Positions 1 to 6,015 are shown, numbered from the stretch's first letter. The stretch: DNA of 9,600 bases from an uncultured Bacilli bacterium (GCA_947629195.1 CANRCS010000033.1:1-9600); one strand, 5' to 3'. Program-made: numbers and translations. Notes: generated from the sequence alone by a model not told the origin.

Positions 1-24
1 TATCGCTCTTGCTTTTTCTATTCT

Positions 25-47
25 CACCCGTATAACGGGTGGTTTTG
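25..47 (+). terminator. GC-rich hairpin, possible + strand terminator or mobile-element end
   Basis: Arms CACCCGT (25-31) and ACGGGTG (35-41) enclose a 3-base loop, and GTTTTG follows on the + strand. A 7-bp GC-rich stem stands out sharply in this AT-rich DNA. The T-rich tail on the + side suggests an intrinsic terminator for a + strand gene lying left of the window. Subterminal hairpins of this kind also occur at the ends of IS200/IS605-family elements, so a mobile-element end is an alternative that cannot be tested here. Confidence 0.45.
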
Positions 48-71
48 TATGTGACTCAAAAGAGTCACATA
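48..71. repeat. Perfect 10-bp inverted repeat with AAAA loop
   Basis: TATGTGACTC (48-57) and GAGTCACATA (62-71) are exact reverse complements around a 4-base loop. Neither side carries a clear T-run, so it is not a textbook terminator. It lies 6 bases from the GC-rich hairpin at 25-41 and 5 bases from the hairpin at 77-111. Function unknown. Confidence 0.6.
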
Positions 72-111
72 ATAAAAGAATCAATCTAATTATCATAATA
101 TGATTGATTCT
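71..111 (-). terminator. Likely terminator of the corA-SDR-small ORF unit
   Basis: Arms 77-86 (AGAATCAATC) and 102-111 (GATTGATTCT) pair perfectly over 10 bp. The AT-rich loop can pair further. On the minus strand the stem is followed by TTTTATT. The stop codon of the small membrane ORF (86-88) lies at the edge of the 3' arm, as expected for a terminator at the end of this minus-strand unit. Confidence 0.55.
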
Positions 112-238
112 CATTTTTATATACAGGTTCACTCTCATTATTTATATGTCTAATATATAATGTTTTACAAATTGAAAATATCGCTAATACAATAAGAAAT
201 ATAATTCCGTAAAAGAACCTTGACTTTTGTTTTGCCAA
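86..238 (-). CDS. Small single-pass membrane peptide (50 aa), unknown function
   Basis: I do not recognise this 50-residue ORF. It has a short basic N-terminus (K3, K5, R7), a hydrophobic segment at about residues 8-24 consistent with one membrane helix oriented N-in, and a polar, Asn/Glu/Tyr-rich tail of about 25 residues. The start is set by AAAGGGTGAT, the GGTGAT-type ribosome site also used by the two genes upstream, 4 bases before a TTG codon at 236-238. An ATG two codons earlier (242-244) overlaps that ribosome site and would give 52 residues. The ORF lies 48 bases after the dehydrogenase with no terminator between them and ends in a hairpin followed by TTTTATT, so it is probably the last gene of that unit. 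Being short, it could be spurious, but start signal, membrane helix and terminator placement agree. Confidence 0.5.
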   Translation of the reverse strand: MAKQKSRFFYGIIFLIVLAIFSICKTLYIRHINNESEPVYKNENQSYYDN

Positions 239-286
239 AATCATCACCCTTTAAGAAATTATATTTAATTATATTATAAATATTAT

Positions 287-1072
287 TTATTTTTTAAAAA
301 GTTGATACATTTTCGCACCTATTACTTGACTAAATGGTGCACGATAAATAAATTTAGGATTATCGCTCTTTATCGCTTCTATAATTTTATTAGTAATTGA
401 TTTTAAATCTCGTTTTTCCAATAAGTCTAACATTAATTTTTCTTCATTTCTTATTTTACTTATATATTTTTTAAAGTATGATTTATCTTTCATCCAATCA
501 TATTTATTTTCAATCATAACTTGATTAAATCCAGTACGATAAAATCCTGGTTCTACTAAAATTACTTTAATATCTTTGTTCAACATTTTTAATTCTTTTC
601 TTAATGTATGAGTTAGCGTTATAATACTTGATTTTGTTGCTGAATAAACTCCTAAAAATTTTATTGGAATAATACCTGCAAGAGATGCCATCATAATTAT
701 TCTTCCCTTGCCCTTTTTTATCATACCCTTTAAAACTATCTGTACTATTTCAAAAGAAGAAAATACATTTACTTCAAAATTTTCTCTTACTTTATCAAAT
801 GGAATATCTGCAATTGAACCTCCATAACATACTGCTGCATTATTAACAAGTACATCAATATCTAATTTTTCGATAAGTTTCCTATCATCTTCCTTTGTAA
901 TATCTAATGTAAAACATTTAACATTTTTATATTTTTTAAAATTTTCATTCGCACTTCTTAATTGATTATCTGTTCTAACTGTTAAAAATATTGTATCTTT
1001 TTTATTTTTAGCTAATCTTTTTATGGTTTGAGATGCAATACCACCAACTGCACCTGTAAATAAAATATTCAT
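287..1072 (-). CDS. Short-chain dehydrogenase/reductase (SDR), classical type
   Basis: A 261-residue NAD(P)-dependent oxidoreductase of the classical SDR family, normal in length. The Rossmann cofactor loop is TGAVGGIA (residues 6-13), a variant of TGxxxGIG. It is followed by D57, NNAA at 77-80, and the full catalytic tetrad N102, S130, Y143 and K147 (YSATK). PG at 175-176 matches the usual post-catalytic motif. The substrate cannot be read from sequence; members act on sugars, lipids, steroids and other alcohols or ketones. A TTG 12 bases upstream keeps the frame open, but the ribosome site GGGTGAT sits 3 bases before the ATG at 1070-1072, so that ATG is chosen. The gene follows corA by 55 bases with no obvious promoter and is probably cotranscribed. 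That neighbour gives no clue to its substrate. Confidence 0.92.
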   Translation of the reverse strand: MNILFTGAVGGIASQTIKRLAKNKKDTIFLTVRTDNQLRSANENFKKYKNVKCFTLDITKEDDRKLIEKLDIDVLVNNAAVCYGGSIADIPFDKVRENFEVNVFSSFEIVQIVLKGMIKKGKGRIIMMASLAGIIPIKFLGVYSATKSSIITLTHTLRKELKMLNKDIKVILVEPGFYRTGFNQVMIENKYDWMKDKSYFKKYISKIRNEEKLMLDLLEKRDLKSITNKIIEAIKSDNPKFIYRAPFSQVIGAKMYQLFKK

Positions 1073-1081
1073 GTCATCACC

Positions 1082-1106
1082 CAATATTATTATTTACATA
1101 ATATTG
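1082..1106 (-). repeat. 9-bp inverted repeat abutting the SDR ribosome site
   Basis: CAATATTAT (1082-1090) and ATAATATTG (1098-1106) are exact complements around a 7-base loop. In the minus-strand transcript the last G of the stem is the first G of the GGGTGAT ribosome site of the dehydrogenase. It may be a weak structure affecting translation, or simply AT-rich chance pairing. Confidence 0.3.
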
Positions 1107-1127
1107 AAATTAATAACATGAATATTT

Positions 1128-2072
1128 TTATAACATATTTTTCTTTTTTAAAATAATCGCAACTATAATTGATAATACTAATGATATTAAAACTAATAGT
1201 AAGAAAGACATGCCATTACTTTCAAAAAATCCTAATGGAACATTCATTCCCATAAAACTTGCAACCATAGTCGGTATAGATATTACAATTGTTATACCTG
1301 CTAAGAATTTCATTAATCTATTTAAATTATTAGATATAATTGTTCCAAATATATCAATAGTACTACTTAAAATTCCACTATATATTGATGCCATTTCCAT
1401 TGCTTGTTTATGTTCGATTATTACATCTTCTAATACATCTACATCTTCTTCATATAAAGGTATAAGATTATTTTTTTGCAATTTTTCTAACACTACATCA
1501 TTTGAACTAAGTGATGTAGAAAAATATACTAAACTTTTTTGAAGGTGCATCAATTTTAACAAATCATTATTACTTGTAGATTTTTTTAATGATTTTTCAC
1601 TTTTATTTGTTTCTTCATTTATAGTTTTTAAATCTCTTATATATGTAGATGCAACTTTTAACATTATTTGCATCGTAAATCTACTTTTCTTTTCTGTATA
1701 AAAATTCTTAACTTTACCATATATGAAATCATTTAGAATATCTGTTTCTTTTGAACACATAGTGATAATATATTCATCATTAACCTGTATAATAATTAAC
1801 GGTATTGTAGAGTTAACACGATAACTTGTATGTTCTTCAAATGTAGGTATATCTAAAACAATTAATTTGTAGTTATCTTCAACTTCAGTACGTGCTTGTT
1901 CTTCTTCATCTAGAAATCCATTTATAACAGTTTCTTCAATATTTAAATATTTTGAAAGTATTGAAATTTCTTCTTCTGTTGGACAAGAAACATTAATCCA
2001 ACAATTGCGTTCTAATTTATCTATTTCATTAGTAATTCCATTTTTAGGATTAGTTTTATACATTTTAATCAT
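1128..2072 (-). CDS. corA: CorA-family magnesium/divalent cation transporter
   Basis: A 314-residue CorA-like channel protein of usual family length. The N-terminal two thirds form the cytoplasmic alpha/beta domain and long stalk helix. Two membrane helices lie near the C-terminus at about 257-275 and 288-308. The signature GMN is present at 275-277, at the end of the first helix, within FMGMN. CorA proteins assemble as pentamers in the cytoplasmic membrane and carry Mg2+, or sometimes Co2+ or Ni2+. The frame is open to an ATG at 2088-2090, but that codon lies just after the predicted -10 box (2092-2097), at or upstream of the likely transcription start. The ribosome site GGCGGTGAT is 4 bases before the ATG at 2070-2072, so the later start is chosen. 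It is the first gene of a unit continuing into the dehydrogenase. The exact ion cannot be told from sequence. Confidence 0.93.
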   Translation of the reverse strand: MIKMYKTNPKNGITNEIDKLERNCWINVSCPTEEEISILSKYLNIEETVINGFLDEEEQARTEVEDNYKLIVLDIPTFEEHTSYRVNSTIPLIIIQVNDEYIITMCSKETDILNDFIYGKVKNFYTEKKSRFTMQIMLKVASTYIRDLKTINEETNKSEKSLKKSTSNNDLLKLMHLQKSLVYFSTSLSSNDVVLEKLQKNNLIPLYEEDVDVLEDVIIEHKQAMEMASIYSGILSSTIDIFGTIISNNLNRLMKFLAGITIVISIPTMVASFMGMNVPLGFFESNGMSFLLLVLISLVLSIIVAIILKKKNML

Positions 2073-2091
2073 ATATATCACCGCCAACATA

Positions 2092-2120
2092 AGTATAATA
2101 CATCAAATATTTTAAATCAA
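2092..2120 (-). promoter_or_regulatory. Sigma-A promoter of corA
   Basis: On the minus strand, TTGATT (2115-2120) is followed after exactly 17 bases by TATACT (2092-2097). Transcription should begin around 2085, leaving a very short leader that contains the GGCGGTGAT ribosome site. This supports the corA start at 2072. Confidence 0.7.
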
Positions 2121-2238
2121 GAAAAAATTATAACATCTTTTTTAATTATTTGTAAGTAAAATTTTTTAATGACTATAATTATATTATGTTGTAACAATTG
2201 TATTTTTTTTGTAATTATAATTATTCACTAATAAAAGA

Positions 2239-3441
2239 TTAAAAATAATCATCCATTAGAAAATCAAAAATGTTAATATGCTTAATTCCATTTTGAGAAT
2301 AATCTTCTTTATTAGTTGAAATCACATATTTAGGATAATTATCGCTTATATTACGAAAAGCATTAAACTCTCTATTTCTAGTATCTTCATTTGATAAATC
2401 ATAACAAGCTTGAATATATTTGATGTCTTTATTTTTAGATGCTATAAAGTCTATTTCACCTTCTTTAGTTTTTCCTATATAAACATCGTATCCTTTTTTT
2501 ATTAATTCATTATATATAATATTTTCAAAAGCTTGTGAGTAGTTAATTTCTTTACTATTAGTTTTAATTTTTTTGACACCTAAATCTGTTGCATAAAATT
2601 TATTTAAAGATTTTAAAATAGATTTTCCATTTATATCGTATCTATAAACTCTATTAATAATAAAGGTTGAACACAGCGCATCCAAATATTTATATAATGT
2701 ATCTGTTGCAACTCTGTTACCACTTCTATCTAAGTATTCTAAAACATTTGTTGCAGAAAATTCTCTTGTTTCTGTATCTAAAATATATTGAAGTATTTTA
2801 TTAAAAGAAGTAACATCTGATATTCCTAATCTATCTACAACATCTTTAAGAAGAATAGAATCATAGACATCTCTAATATAATTTTCTTTTGAATCATTAT
2901 TTGAAAAAATAAATCTTTGAGGTAAAGTTCCCCATTCAAAAATATCTAATAACAAATCCAAATAATTTTCCTTTTTAGTATTTGTAATTTCAACAACTTC
3001 TTTAAATGATAATGGATTAATTCTAAAACTTACATATCGTCCTGATAAATCGGTGGATAATTCTAAAAAAGTCATTTTGCTATTAGAACCTGTAATAAAA
3101 ATACTAAATTGATCTGTAATTCTTAATGAGTTAATTGCTTTTTCAAATTCATCAACTTTTTGAACTTCATCTAAAAATACATAATAAGTTTTTTTATCCT
3201 TAACTAAACTTTTAATATAATCATTTAATTCAAGTGCATTTGTTATATTAGCATATTCAAGAGATTCAAAATTAATATATATTATGTGATTATCTTTCAC
3301 ACCACTGGATTTAATTTCTTCTATTATTTGCTGTAATATAACAGATTTACCACTTCTTCTTAATCCAAACAAAATTTTTATTAATGAATTTTCATAATAA
3401 AAATCTCTAATTTTCTTTAAATAATATTCTCTTTTTAACAT
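2239..3441 (-). CDS. AAA-family ATPase with DUF4143 domain
   Basis: A 400-residue protein of the AAA_14/DUF4143 type, at normal length. Walker A is GLRRSGKS at 26-33, Walker B VFLDEVQ at 88-94, and the sensor-like TGSN at 117-120. The characteristic GRYVSFRINPLSFKEV follows at 134-149. The C-terminal half is the DUF4143 region, with a restriction-endonuclease-like fold signature around FEN (305-307) and GEIDF (328-332). The usual catalytic lysine is missing: the position reads YIQACY (342-347), so nuclease activity is doubtful. The role of this abundant gut-bacterial family is not established. The start is supported by AGAGGTGA 6 bases before the ATG. The gene stands alone between corA and the serS scar, and I see no convincing terminator in the 148 bases before corA. 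Such genes often sit in variable regions, which fits the recombination scar next door. Confidence 0.9.
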   Translation of the reverse strand: MLKREYYLKKIRDFYYENSLIKILFGLRRSGKSVILQQIIEEIKSSGVKDNHIIYINFESLEYANITNALELNDYIKSLVKDKKTYYVFLDEVQKVDEFEKAINSLRITDQFSIFITGSNSKMTFLELSTDLSGRYVSFRINPLSFKEVVEITNTKKENYLDLLLDIFEWGTLPQRFIFSNNDSKENYIRDVYDSILLKDVVDRLGISDVTSFNKILQYILDTETREFSATNVLEYLDRSGNRVATDTLYKYLDALCSTFIINRVYRYDINGKSILKSLNKFYATDLGVKKIKTNSKEINYSQAFENIIYNELIKKGYDVYIGKTKEGEIDFIASKNKDIKYIQACYDLSNEDTRNREFNAFRNISDNYPKYVISTNKEDYSQNGIKHINIFDFLMDDYF

Positions 3442-3463
3442 AGAATTTCACCTCTTTGTTAAT

Positions 3464-3469
3464 ATTATA
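3464..3469 (-). promoter_or_regulatory. Candidate -10 box of the AAA/DUF4143 gene
   Basis: A perfect TATAAT on the minus strand lies 22 bases before the ATG, with no good -35 at 16-18 bases upstream. The only nearby structure is a 9-bp inverted repeat, AAAGTTTTT (3489-3497) and AAAAACTTT (3510-3518), just upstream. Promoter assignment is tentative. Confidence 0.4.
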
Positions 3470-3548
3470 TAACATTTTTTTTAAATATAAAGTTTTTTTG
3501 TTGAAATGGAAAAACTTTTTTTATTTGATTTTTATTTGGTTAGATTGG

Positions 3549-3595
3549 AAAAAAAGAAATTAAATATATTCAAAAACTTTATATAATTTAATTTC
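3549..3595 (-). terminator. Intrinsic terminator, probably the displaced serS terminator
   Basis: On the minus strand, 3581-3595 pairs with 3556-3569 through GAAATTAAAT, plus ATAT after one bulged T, around an 11-base loop. Seven Ts (A-run 3549-3555) follow directly. The stem starts right at the end of the second serS 3'-end copy, where the serS terminator would have been before the insertion. Confidence 0.65.
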
Positions 3596-3696
3596 TTTTC
3601 TATTTTATCTTTTCCACCCATATAAGGTTGTAATACTTTAGGTATTTTTATACTTCCATCTTTTTGATAATTATTCTTAATTAAAGCAATCATCCC
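3593..3696 (-). repeat. Second copy of the serS 3' end (104 bp)
   Basis: This matches 4100-4203 at a constant offset of 507 bp with no gaps and only four mismatches (3658, 3676, 3678, 3684), i.e. 100 of 104 identical. Two of the mismatches change the glutamate of MIAVIENN to lysine, one changes V to L, and one is silent. The copy therefore looks like the decaying member of the pair. Confidence 0.97.
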
Positions 3697-4099
3697 CATT
3701 CCTCTTAAATAATATGGTCTTTCTGCACCTTTTGCTACAATAATTTGAATATATTTCTTTCCTTTTAATTCATTTACAACAACATCAAATAAACCTAAAG
3801 TTGAAGTCATAATGTTATCTTTTATTGTTCTTTGTAATAAATCAATATTACCAGATGTCACTATAAATGTCATCATAAATGTCACTATAAATTTATTTAA
3901 TTCAATAAACAAATTAAAAAGAAATATTACTGATGTGAACCCCAAATGATAGACATCAATATATACTTCTTTTTATAAACAACTAATCTTTTTTTGAGAT
4001 TATATGTAACATTTTTATACCCATTAAATAAATAGCAAATATAACATGAGTATTTGATATGCATGCTTGTTTTATATAATAAGCAGTTAAATTATCTAC
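3697..4099. other. Degraded insert between the two serS 3'-end copies
   Basis: About 400 bases separate the direct repeats. They hold the AlbA_2-like fragment, the 12-bp tandem repeats, and a stretch of roughly 150 bases after the serS stop with no convincing gene. In that stretch a minus-strand frame with no start codon, ending at 3983-3985, reads EVDNLTAYYIKQACISN and onward to a TAG. It looks protein-like and may be the tail of a lost gene. No integrase, transposase or terminal inverted repeats are visible. Confidence 0.5.
3856..3891. repeat. Three tandem 12-bp repeats
   Basis: TGTCACTATAAA (3856-3867), TGTCATCATAAA (3868-3879) and TGTCACTATAAA (3880-3891) follow one another without gaps. 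The outer two are identical and the middle one differs by swapped CT/TC. They sit at the upstream edge of the AlbA_2-like fragment. They could come from replication slippage, or be a leftover protein-binding array. Confidence 0.85.
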
Positions 4100-5379
4100 T
4101 TCTTTTCTATTTTATCTTTTCCACCCATATAAGGTTGTAATACTTTAGGTATTTTTATACTTCCGTCTTTTTGATAATTATTTTCAATTACAGCAATCAT
4201 CCCACGTGGACTTGCAACAACTGTATTGTTTAGGGAAAATGGATATTTATTTCCTTCACTTGATTTATATCTTATTCCAAGTCTTCTAGTTTGTGCATCA
4301 CCTAAAATTGAACATGAACCAACTTCATAATATTTTTGTTGTCTTGGACTCCATGCTTCGACATCACATGACTTAACTTTTAAATCAGCTAAATCCCCAC
4401 TACAACATTCTAACGTTCTAACAGGAACATCTAAACTTCTAAAAAATTCAACAGTATATTGCCACATTTTATTATACCAATCCATACCATCTTGTTCTTT
4501 ACATAAGACTACCATTTCTTGTTTTTCAAATTGATGCACTCTATAGAGTCCTCTTTCTTCTAAGCCGTGTGCTCCACCTTCTTTTCTAAAACAAGGTGAA
4601 TAACTTGTTAGTGTTTGTGGTAAATCTTCTTCTTTTAACATTTGTCCTTTAAATTTTCCCATCATAGAATGTTCACTTGTACCGATTAAATATAAATCTT
4701 CACCTTCTATTTTATACATCATGGCTTCCATTTCTTCAAATGACATAACACCTGTTACTACATCACTTCTTATCATAAAAGGTGGTATACAATATGTAAA
4801 TCCTTTATTAATCATAAAATCTCTAGCATAAGCAATAATTGCTTCATGTAGTCTAGCAATATCACCAACTAAATAATAGAATCCATTACCACTCGTTCTA
4901 CCTGCACTTTCTTTATCAAGCCCATTAAGTGCTTCACATATATCAGCATGATATGGTATTTCATAGTCAGGAACAAAAGCATCTCCATATCTTTCTAATT
5001 CTACATTTTTAGAATCATCTTCTCCAATTGGAACATCATCTGCAATAATATTTGGTATTACCATCATTATTTTTTTAATTTGTTCAGATAATTCAATTTC
5101 TTTTTCTTCAAGTAGTTTAATTTGTTCGTTAATTTTTCCTACTTCATCTTTTTTAGCTAATCCTTCATCTTTTTTACCTTCACGCATTAATTTTCCAATT
5201 TCATCAGAAATAGTATTTCTCTTATTTCTTAATTCATCAATTTGTACTTTTACTTTCCTATTTTCAATATCTAAATCTTGAACTTTATCTACAAGTTCTA
5301 ACTTTTCATTTTGAAATTTTTTCTTTATATTTCCCTTAACTAATTCTTTATTATTTCTTATTAAATTTATATCTATCAT
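4096..5379 (-). CDS. serS: Seryl-tRNA synthetase
   Basis: A 427-residue class II synthetase that charges tRNA-Ser (and tRNA-Sec where present) with serine in the cytoplasm, at full family length. Residues 25-105 are the charged N-terminal coiled-coil arm that holds the tRNA long arm. The catalytic core has TSE (234-236, where TAE is usual), motif 2 FRKEGGAHG through RGLYRVHQF (264-284, R265), and motif 3 with SLNNTVVASPR (382-392, R392), followed by the conserved tail ending PYMGG. HTLNGSGLAxGR is common in bacterial motif 3, so this is a variant subtype. The start has GGAGG 7 bases before the ATG. The DUF1653 stop codon overlaps this ribosome site and the intergenic gap is 2 bases, so the two genes are cotranscribed and probably coupled. 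Codons 393-427 are the part duplicated downstream at 3593-3696. No good terminator follows its own TAG. Confidence 0.97.
   Translation of the reverse strand: MIDINLIRNNKELVKGNIKKKFQNEKLELVDKVQDLDIENRKVKVQIDELRNKRNTISDEIGKLMREGKKDEGLAKKDEVGKINEQIKLLEEKEIELSEQIKKIMMVIPNIIADDVPIGEDDSKNVELERYGDAFVPDYEIPYHADICEALNGLDKESAGRTSGNGFYYLVGDIARLHEAIIAYARDFMINKGFTYCIPPFMIRSDVVTGVMSFEEMEAMMYKIEGEDLYLIGTSEHSMMGKFKGQMLKEEDLPQTLTSYSPCFRKEGGAHGLEERGLYRVHQFEKQEMVVLCKEQDGMDWYNKMWQYTVEFFRSLDVPVRTLECCSGDLADLKVKSCDVEAWSPRQQKYYEVGSCSILGDAQTRRLGIRYKSSEGNKYPFSLNNTVVASPRGMIAVIENNYQKDGSIKIPKVLQPYMGGKDKIEKK
4100..4203 (-). repeat. serS 3' end, copy matching 3593-3696
   Basis: This is the resident copy inside the intact serS. 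It begins exactly at codon 393 (G after motif-3 R392) and ends within the last codon. The flanks diverge abruptly on both sides, so the repeat boundaries are sharp. It is in the same orientation as the other copy, i.e. a direct repeat. Confidence 0.97.
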
Positions 5380-5381
5380 CT

Positions 5382-5609
5382 TTATTCCTCCATTAACTCA
5401 AATCTATATTTTTGTTTTGTTACATTATCTTTTCTTTTACTTACATCTTCCATATCATAAAACATCGACTCTGGTCTTGCCCATATTTGATTATCATGTT
5501 CATATATTACCATATTCTCTAAATTTTCTGTATTTTTAGCAATCATAATAACTTCTATTTCAAAACCTTTAAAGTGCCTATATTTTTGTCCAACTCTTAC
5601 TGATGCCAT
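5382..5609 (-). CDS. DUF1653 domain protein
   Basis: A 75-residue cytoplasmic protein of the DUF1653 family, whose biochemical role is unknown. It shows the family pattern: VRVGQKYRHFKG near the N-terminus, then IAKNTENLENMVIYE, then IWARPESMF, ending with YRFELMEE. The family is usually a compact single-domain protein of about this size. The frame is open 14 codons further upstream, but the ribosome site AGAGGTGG sits 4 bases before the ATG at 5607-5609 and the promoter's TATAAT lies at 5632-5637. The upstream ATG would therefore not be transcribed. It is the first gene of the operon with serS, separated by 2 bases, and diverges from spoVS. The tight linkage to serS does not by itself prove a role in translation. 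Confidence 0.88.
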   Translation of the reverse strand: MASVRVGQKYRHFKGFEIEVIMIAKNTENLENMVIYEHDNQIWARPESMFYDMEDVSKRKDNVTKQKYRFELMEE

Positions 5610-5631
5610 GAAACCACCTCTTTGTATTACA

Positions 5632-5640
5632 ATTATATCA
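5632..5640 (-). promoter_or_regulatory. Extended -10 promoter of DUF1653-serS
   Basis: On the minus strand TGATATAAT is an extended -10 (TGn plus perfect TATAAT). No good -35 is found 16-18 bases upstream, as is common for extended -10 promoters. Transcription would begin near 5625, giving a leader of about 16 bases. Confidence 0.6.
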
Positions 5641-5750
5641 AAAAACTTCAAATAGTGTTATATTTGTTTGAAAATTATTAAAAATATTAAATCATAAATC
5701 AACTTAAAAAGAATAATATTAACTGTAAACAAATTTAAGGAGGAAAATAC

Positions 5751-6011
5751 ATGGGAACATTAAAAGTAAGTTCTAAATCAAATCCTAATTCAGTAGCTGG
5801 AGCTTTAGCTAACGTATTTAGAGATAAAGGTGAAGTTGAAATCCAAGCTATTGGTGCAGGAGCATTAAATCAAGCAATTAAAGCAATCGCAATCGCACGA
5901 GGATTTGTTGCTCCAAGTGGAAAAAGTTTAATTTGTATTCCTGCTTTTACAGATATTGTAATTGACGGTGAAGAAAGAACTGCAATAAAATTAATTGTAG
6001 AAGCAAAATAA
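5751..6011 (+). CDS. spoVS: Stage V sporulation protein S (SpoVS)
   Basis: An 86-residue SpoVS at exactly the family's usual length, and the only real + strand gene here. It matches the family along its entire length: LKVSSKSNPNSVAGALANV, then EIQAIGAGALNQAIKAIAIA, GFVAPSG, and the C-terminal FTDIVIDGEERTAIKLIVEAK. SpoVS has an Alba-like fold. In Bacillus subtilis it influences progression into late sporulation stages and coat assembly, and its orthologues are also found in non-sporulating bacteria, so the gene alone does not prove sporulation. The start is clear: AAGGAGG lies 7 bases before the ATG. The gene diverges from DUF1653-serS across about 140 bases. I could not identify a convincing sigma-A or sigma-H promoter there. 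It converges with uvrC, and they share the hairpin just after its stop. Confidence 0.97.
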   Translation: MGTLKVSSKSNPNSVAGALANVFRDKGEVEIQAIGAGALNQAIKAIAIARGFVAPSGKSLICIPAFTDIVIDGEERTAIKLIVEAK

Positions 6012-6015
6012 AGTG

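Larger units (their letters stand above)
3532..3945 (-). pseudogene. Chimeric remnant: AlbA_2-like fragment fused to SerRS C-terminus
   Basis: An open frame made of unrelated pieces. About 35 residues (encoded by 3593-3696) nearly match the SerRS C-terminus, with V-to-L and E-to-K changes in the MIAVIENNYQ segment. Just upstream, the frame reads NIDLLQRTIKDNIM, then KYIQIIVAKGAERPYYL and GMGM, which resembles the second half of a Schlafen AlbA_2 (divergent AAA-4) DNA-binding domain. The first half of that domain and everything after it are absent. The longest frame begins at a TTG with no ribosome site, and internal ATGs also lack one. After the SerRS match the frame runs through the terminator hairpin into about 20 low-complexity Phe/Asn/Leu residues. 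I call it a non-functional recombination product. The in-frame junction could be chance (one in three). The AlbA_2 assignment rests on motif resemblance only. Confidence 0.65.

Noticed and set aside
1210..1542. 110-residue + strand open frame
   Set aside because: It lies wholly antisense to corA, which has the GMN motif, membrane helices, a ribosome site and a promoter. The + frame has no recognisable domain.
2073..2090. Upstream ATG giving a 6-residue longer CorA
   Set aside because: It lies just after the predicted -10 box, so the transcript would not include it with a ribosome site. GGTGAT points to the ATG at 2070-2072.
2142..2238. Terminator for the DUF4143 gene
   Set aside because: Only weak AT-only pairings (TAATTATA-type) without a following T-run on the minus strand; not supportable.
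3489..3518. 9-bp inverted repeat upstream of the DUF4143 gene as a terminator
   Set aside because: It is made of A/T runs. The T-rich tail is on the + strand, where there is no gene to terminate.
5610..5651. Upstream ATG giving an 89-residue DUF1653 protein
   Set aside because: The extra 14 codons overlap the extended -10 promoter, have no ribosome site, and are outside the family's conserved region.
5652..5750. Sigma-H promoter for spoVS
   Set aside because: An AAGAAT resembling a sigma-H -10 is present, but there is no AGGAww-type -35 at the right spacing, and no convincing sigma-A boxes either.
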